Part shown: piece after piece, positions 22,916 through 24,854 of the stretch
Numbering within the stretch: the stretch's first letter is position 1
Layout of the letters: each line of letters starts with the position of its first letter
Assembly: GCA_045590955.1 (NCBI GenBank)
Contig: JAZNSB010000047.1
Span: 1-24,854 of the forward strand
Direction: 5' to 3'
DNA from: JAZNSB01 sp045590955
GTDB lineage: Bacteria; Pseudomonadota; Alphaproteobacteria; RF32; CAG-239
DNA: 24,854 nucleotides
Notes under the pieces: model-generated
What the model was told of the DNA's origin: nothing
The model's input: the letters and a program-made list of their open reading frames with translations, nothing else
The model's database searches: none
Made by a program: the position numbers and the translations under genes

Positions 22916-23380
22916 ATGAAAGATGCACAAAAAATGAGAAAAGAAGCATCATTATCAATTGTAGAAGATGTTAAAAACGCCAAATTTTTGATGATTCGTC
23001 ATCATAGGGGAATAAACAACGGATGCGTAAACTTTCCCGGTGGCAAAAAAGAGCCCGATGAAACCATTGAAAACTGCGTGATTAGAGAAACTTTTGAAGA
23101 AACCGGAATTTGCATAAAAAACCCCGTAAAAGTCGGTTATGTAGAATTTCCTACCATGAATTTTTATGTTCATATCTTCAAAAGTACCGATTTTTCCGGT
23201 TCAATCAAAGAAAATGAGGAAGAAGTAGATGCTTTTTGGCAAGATGCCGATAACATTCCGTATCAACAAATGCGAGAAGCAGACAAAGACTTTTTGCCGG
23301 ATATTTTGGCCGGTAAATATGTAAACAGAAGATATATCTATGATGAAAATTTTCACATCACCGATATAATCAATCTCTAG
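22916..23380 (+). CDS. Nudix hydrolase, MutT/8-oxo-dGTP diphosphatase-like
   Basis: This 154-residue protein has a full Nudix box at 43-65 (G43, E49, R57, E58, E61, E62, G64) preceded by VNFPGGKKEPDE. The FPGGK context and the short length resemble NUDT1/MutT-type sanitising enzymes that hydrolyse 8-oxo-dGTP, although the substrate is inferred. Two candidate starts exist (M1 and M7); neither has a clear ribosome site. It is monocistronic, with a promoter at 22833-22860 and a shared terminator at 23391-23421. It is not closely similar to the other Nudix protein at 8862-9380. Confidence 0.88.
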   Translation: MKDAQKMRKEASLSIVEDVKNAKFLMIRHHRGINNGCVNFPGGKKEPDETIENCVIRETFEETGICIKNPVKVGYVEFPTMNFYVHIFKSTDFSGSIKENEEEVDAFWQDADNIPYQQMREADKDFLPDILAGKYVNRRYIYDENFHITDIINL

Positions 23381-23390
23381 TGTATTACTT

Positions 23391-23421
23391 AAAAAAACCG
23401 CCCATAAAGGACGGTTTTTTT
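23391..23421. terminator. Bidirectional terminator between Nudix and repeat-protein genes
   Basis: Arms at 23391-23403 and 23409-23421: seven A, CCG, one mismatch, CC, a five-base loop, GG, CGG, seven T. It lies between convergent stops at 23380 and 23437 and gives a U-tract on both strands. Confidence 0.82.
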
Positions 23422-23436
23422 GCGATTATATTAACT

Positions 23437-24618
23437 TTATAGGTCTCTGCCTGTCGGCATATTTTGACGAGTATTTACACTGTGATCTCTGCCTTGAGTT
23501 CCCGAGATTTTTCTGCCGAGCCTTTCCTGACATTTGTCCAGCCGGTCTCTAATACTACCCGGTCTTTCAGAGCATAAAGCGGTAACATTCAGACAGCGAT
23601 CTACCAATTTTGGTTCTGCCTCAACAATTGTTCCAACTCCCTTTAATATACTTGCCAATAACCGTGAATCTTGTCCATCATCTCTTGCGGCACATTCCTC
23701 CAGTATGTCCAAACATGGTTCTGCCAATTTGGGTTCTGCCTCAAGAATCCTTCTGACACTGTCAGAGATAGTTAGCAATACATAGTTGTCTCTTGGATCA
23801 TTTTTTTTCATACGCTTTCTGATCATATCCAAACACGGTTCTGCCAATTTTGGAGAGCACGCGGCAATTTCCCCGAAAGATTTATAGAAAATATCAAAAT
23901 CATCATGTTTTGTAGAATATCCACTGTCTTTATCAGAACATTCTCTAACAATATCCAAACACTTTTCTGCAAATTGGGGATAATATCCGGCAGAGAAGGA
24001 TAGTGCATAAGCAGCGTATCTCCTTGATGATTCATCATTTTTATCCGATTTTACGGCTTTTTCAAATGCTTCAACAAGGCTTTTCATAACTTCCATTCTG
24101 TTTTCTTCTGGTCCTTTGTGGTTTACTAATAGCAGTCCATAATGGCGATAAGTATGTTCCAATGAGTCTGCATCATGTTTTTCTGATATCAGGCATTTAT
24201 CCATTTCTTCCAAACAAGATTTCTGCAAACTGGAATTTCCTAAAGCAATATCGGCATAGGCACTACAATAGCAAGGCAATAGGTATGCTGTATTTTTCCC
24301 AGATTTCATACAATTATTAACAGCATCAAAACACCGTTTCGCCAAATTCGGTTGTGCTTCTGCAATGCGACCGACAGCAATCAAAACCTCAGACAATGTT
24401 TTCTCATCGGTTTTATCCGACTTCATTGCTTCCTCAAATAAATTTAAAGCACCCTCCATCAACTCTGGTCCATTTTTTAATTGCTTTATATGACTGGCGG
24501 TAAAATAAAATAGCTGCGCACCATACTCGGTCACTCCTTTTGTTTTCATTTCTTTTAAAAGATTCTCTGCTCCTCTTTTTATACTATCCCAATTAACCTG
24601 TTCTTCTTCTGTTTCCAT
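23437..24618 (-). CDS. Alpha-solenoid repeat protein (long family member)
   Basis: This 393-residue soluble helical protein has about eight repeats of 38-48 residues. Clear anchors are AEAQPNLAKRCFDAVNNCM, AGYYPQFAEKCLDIVREC, AACSPKLAEPCLDMIRKRM, LEAEPKLAEPCLDILEECA and VEAEPKLVDRCLNVTALC, most followed by S/D-(D/E/K) and a charged linker. The tail (about 365-393) is polar and probably disordered. It is the same module as in the protein at 20798-21385. The ATG at 24618 has GAGGTG six bases upstream. The frame is open to 24663, but that part lies in the upstream inverted-repeat region. Its first 14 codons and leader are duplicated in inverted orientation at 24775-24854. Function unknown; a protein-binding scaffold is the general expectation. 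Confidence 0.75.
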   Translation of the reverse strand: METEEEQVNWDSIKRGAENLLKEMKTKGVTEYGAQLFYFTASHIKQLKNGPELMEGALNLFEEAMKSDKTDEKTLSEVLIAVGRIAEAQPNLAKRCFDAVNNCMKSGKNTAYLLPCYCSAYADIALGNSSLQKSCLEEMDKCLISEKHDADSLEHTYRHYGLLLVNHKGPEENRMEVMKSLVEAFEKAVKSDKNDESSRRYAAYALSFSAGYYPQFAEKCLDIVRECSDKDSGYSTKHDDFDIFYKSFGEIAACSPKLAEPCLDMIRKRMKKNDPRDNYVLLTISDSVRRILEAEPKLAEPCLDILEECAARDDGQDSRLLASILKGVGTIVEAEPKLVDRCLNVTALCSERPGSIRDRLDKCQERLGRKISGTQGRDHSVNTRQNMPTGRDL

Positions 24619-24655
24619 AGCACACCTCATACGTATTGTAAAAAACCGAACATTT
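24576..24655. repeat. Inverted repeat, left arm (80 bp, perfect)
   Basis: The exact reverse complement of 24775-24854. It covers the first 14 codons of the long repeat-protein gene, its ribosome site and about 37 bases of leader. The match ends at 24655, after which only scattered identity remains (CAATGT at the same offset in both arms). Confidence 0.95.
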
Positions 24656-24674
24656 AAATCCAATGTCTATATTT

Positions 24675-24703
24675 ATTATGCCATATTTTTGTCTAATATG
24701 CAA
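24675..24703 (-). promoter_or_regulatory. Promoter of the long repeat-protein gene, inside the inverted-repeat spacer
   Basis: On the minus strand TTGCAT (24698-24703), 17 bases, CATAAT (24675-24680). It closely resembles the promoter at 10801-10829 over the hexamers and most of the spacer. It lies within the 119-bp spacer and points left. Confidence 0.7.
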
Positions 24704-24765
24704 TAACAAAATAAAAACAAAGACTTCCTGATGTTAAGCCAGTTTATCTCATGATTCCTTAAAAC

Positions 24766-24795
24766 ATTGTAAAAAAATGTTCGGTTTTTTACAAT
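24766..24795. repeat. Short palindrome upstream of the right-hand paralogue
   Basis: ATTGTAAAAAA (24766-24776) and TTTTTTACAAT (24785-24795) are perfectly complementary around an eight-base centre. The left arm lacks the outer half of this palindrome, so it is specific to the right side. It contains a possible TTGTAA-N17-TACAAT promoter and could be an operator. Confidence 0.55.
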
Positions 24796-24854
24796 ACGTA
24801 TGAGGTGTGCTATGGAAACAGAAGAAGAACAGGTTAATTGGGATAGTATAAAAA
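24775..24854. repeat. Inverted repeat, right arm (at least 80 bp, cut by the window end)
   Basis: The exact reverse complement of 24576-24655. It is still matching at the last base of the window, so its true length is unknown. The arms are separated by 119 bp (24656-24774). Confidence 0.95.
24812..24854 (+). CDS. Divergent paralogue of the repeat protein, 5' end only
   Basis: ATG at 24812 with GAGGTG six bases upstream; the 14 visible residues (METEEEQVNWDSIK) are identical to the start of the protein at 23437-24618. The gene runs off the window. It could be a full paralogue, a truncated copy or a recombination partner; the sequence beyond 24854 is needed to tell. Confidence 0.65.
   Translation, partial: METEEEQVNWDSIK

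Noticed and set aside
24619..24663. N-terminal extension of the long repeat protein to 24663
   Set aside because: The extension translates leader sequence that includes the GAGGTG ribosome site of the ATG at 24618.

Overview
The window reads as chromosome of an AT-rich, fermentative alphaproteobacterium, most like the uncultured gut lineages. Three things support this. The SOS box in front of the polymerase gene is a direct GAAC-N7-GAAC repeat (103-117), the alphaproteobacterial LexA type rather than the CTGT-N8-ACAG type. There is a four-gene Mla lipid-transport operon with its own auxiliary lipoprotein, so the cell has an outer membrane. And there is an anaerobic [FeFe]-hydrogenase/AdhE operon. 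Genus placement is inference. No rRNA, tRNA, CRISPR array or insertion sequence was seen.

Layout. 1-1291: an SOS-controlled UmuC-type Y-family polymerase. 1339-8763 (minus): six tightly coupled genes, read from 8763 leftward as small [2Fe-2S] protein, PAS-containing sensory [FeFe] hydrogenase, PP2C/SpoIIE phosphatase, second [2Fe-2S] protein, catalytic-type [FeFe] hydrogenase and bifunctional AdhE. The set looks like a redox-balancing unit: a putative H2/redox sensor and phosphatase beside the H2-evolving and ethanol-forming enzymes. 8862-10770: divergent Nudix and amidohydrolase genes. 10792-11700: a membrane-anchored protein resembling a decayed phage-type lysozyme, with a strong promoter and terminator. 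11755-16744: AlkD-like glycosylase, GMP reductase, AI-2E family protein, an unknown protein and a CorC/HlyC-type CBS protein. 16907-17392: MscL with a zinc-ribbon tail. 17568-20744: mlaE-mlaF-mlaD-lipoprotein.

20798-24854 is the accessory part. It has two alpha-solenoid repeat proteins of one family, an unknown Cys-rich protein, a small lipoprotein preceded by a long structured leader with an intrinsic terminator, and a MutT-like Nudix enzyme. At the right edge, a perfect inverted repeat of at least 80 bp carries the 5' end of the larger repeat protein in both orientations around a 119-bp spacer. A second divergent paralogue therefore starts at 24812 and is cut by the window end. A good promoter lies inside that spacer and points left, so the arrangement could be a recent inverted duplication or an invertible promoter switch.

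Genes are closely packed. Several convergent pairs share one bidirectional hairpin terminator, and most operon junctions are TAATG or ATGA overlaps. Many starts were moved to internal ATGs that have a clear Shine-Dalgarno sequence.
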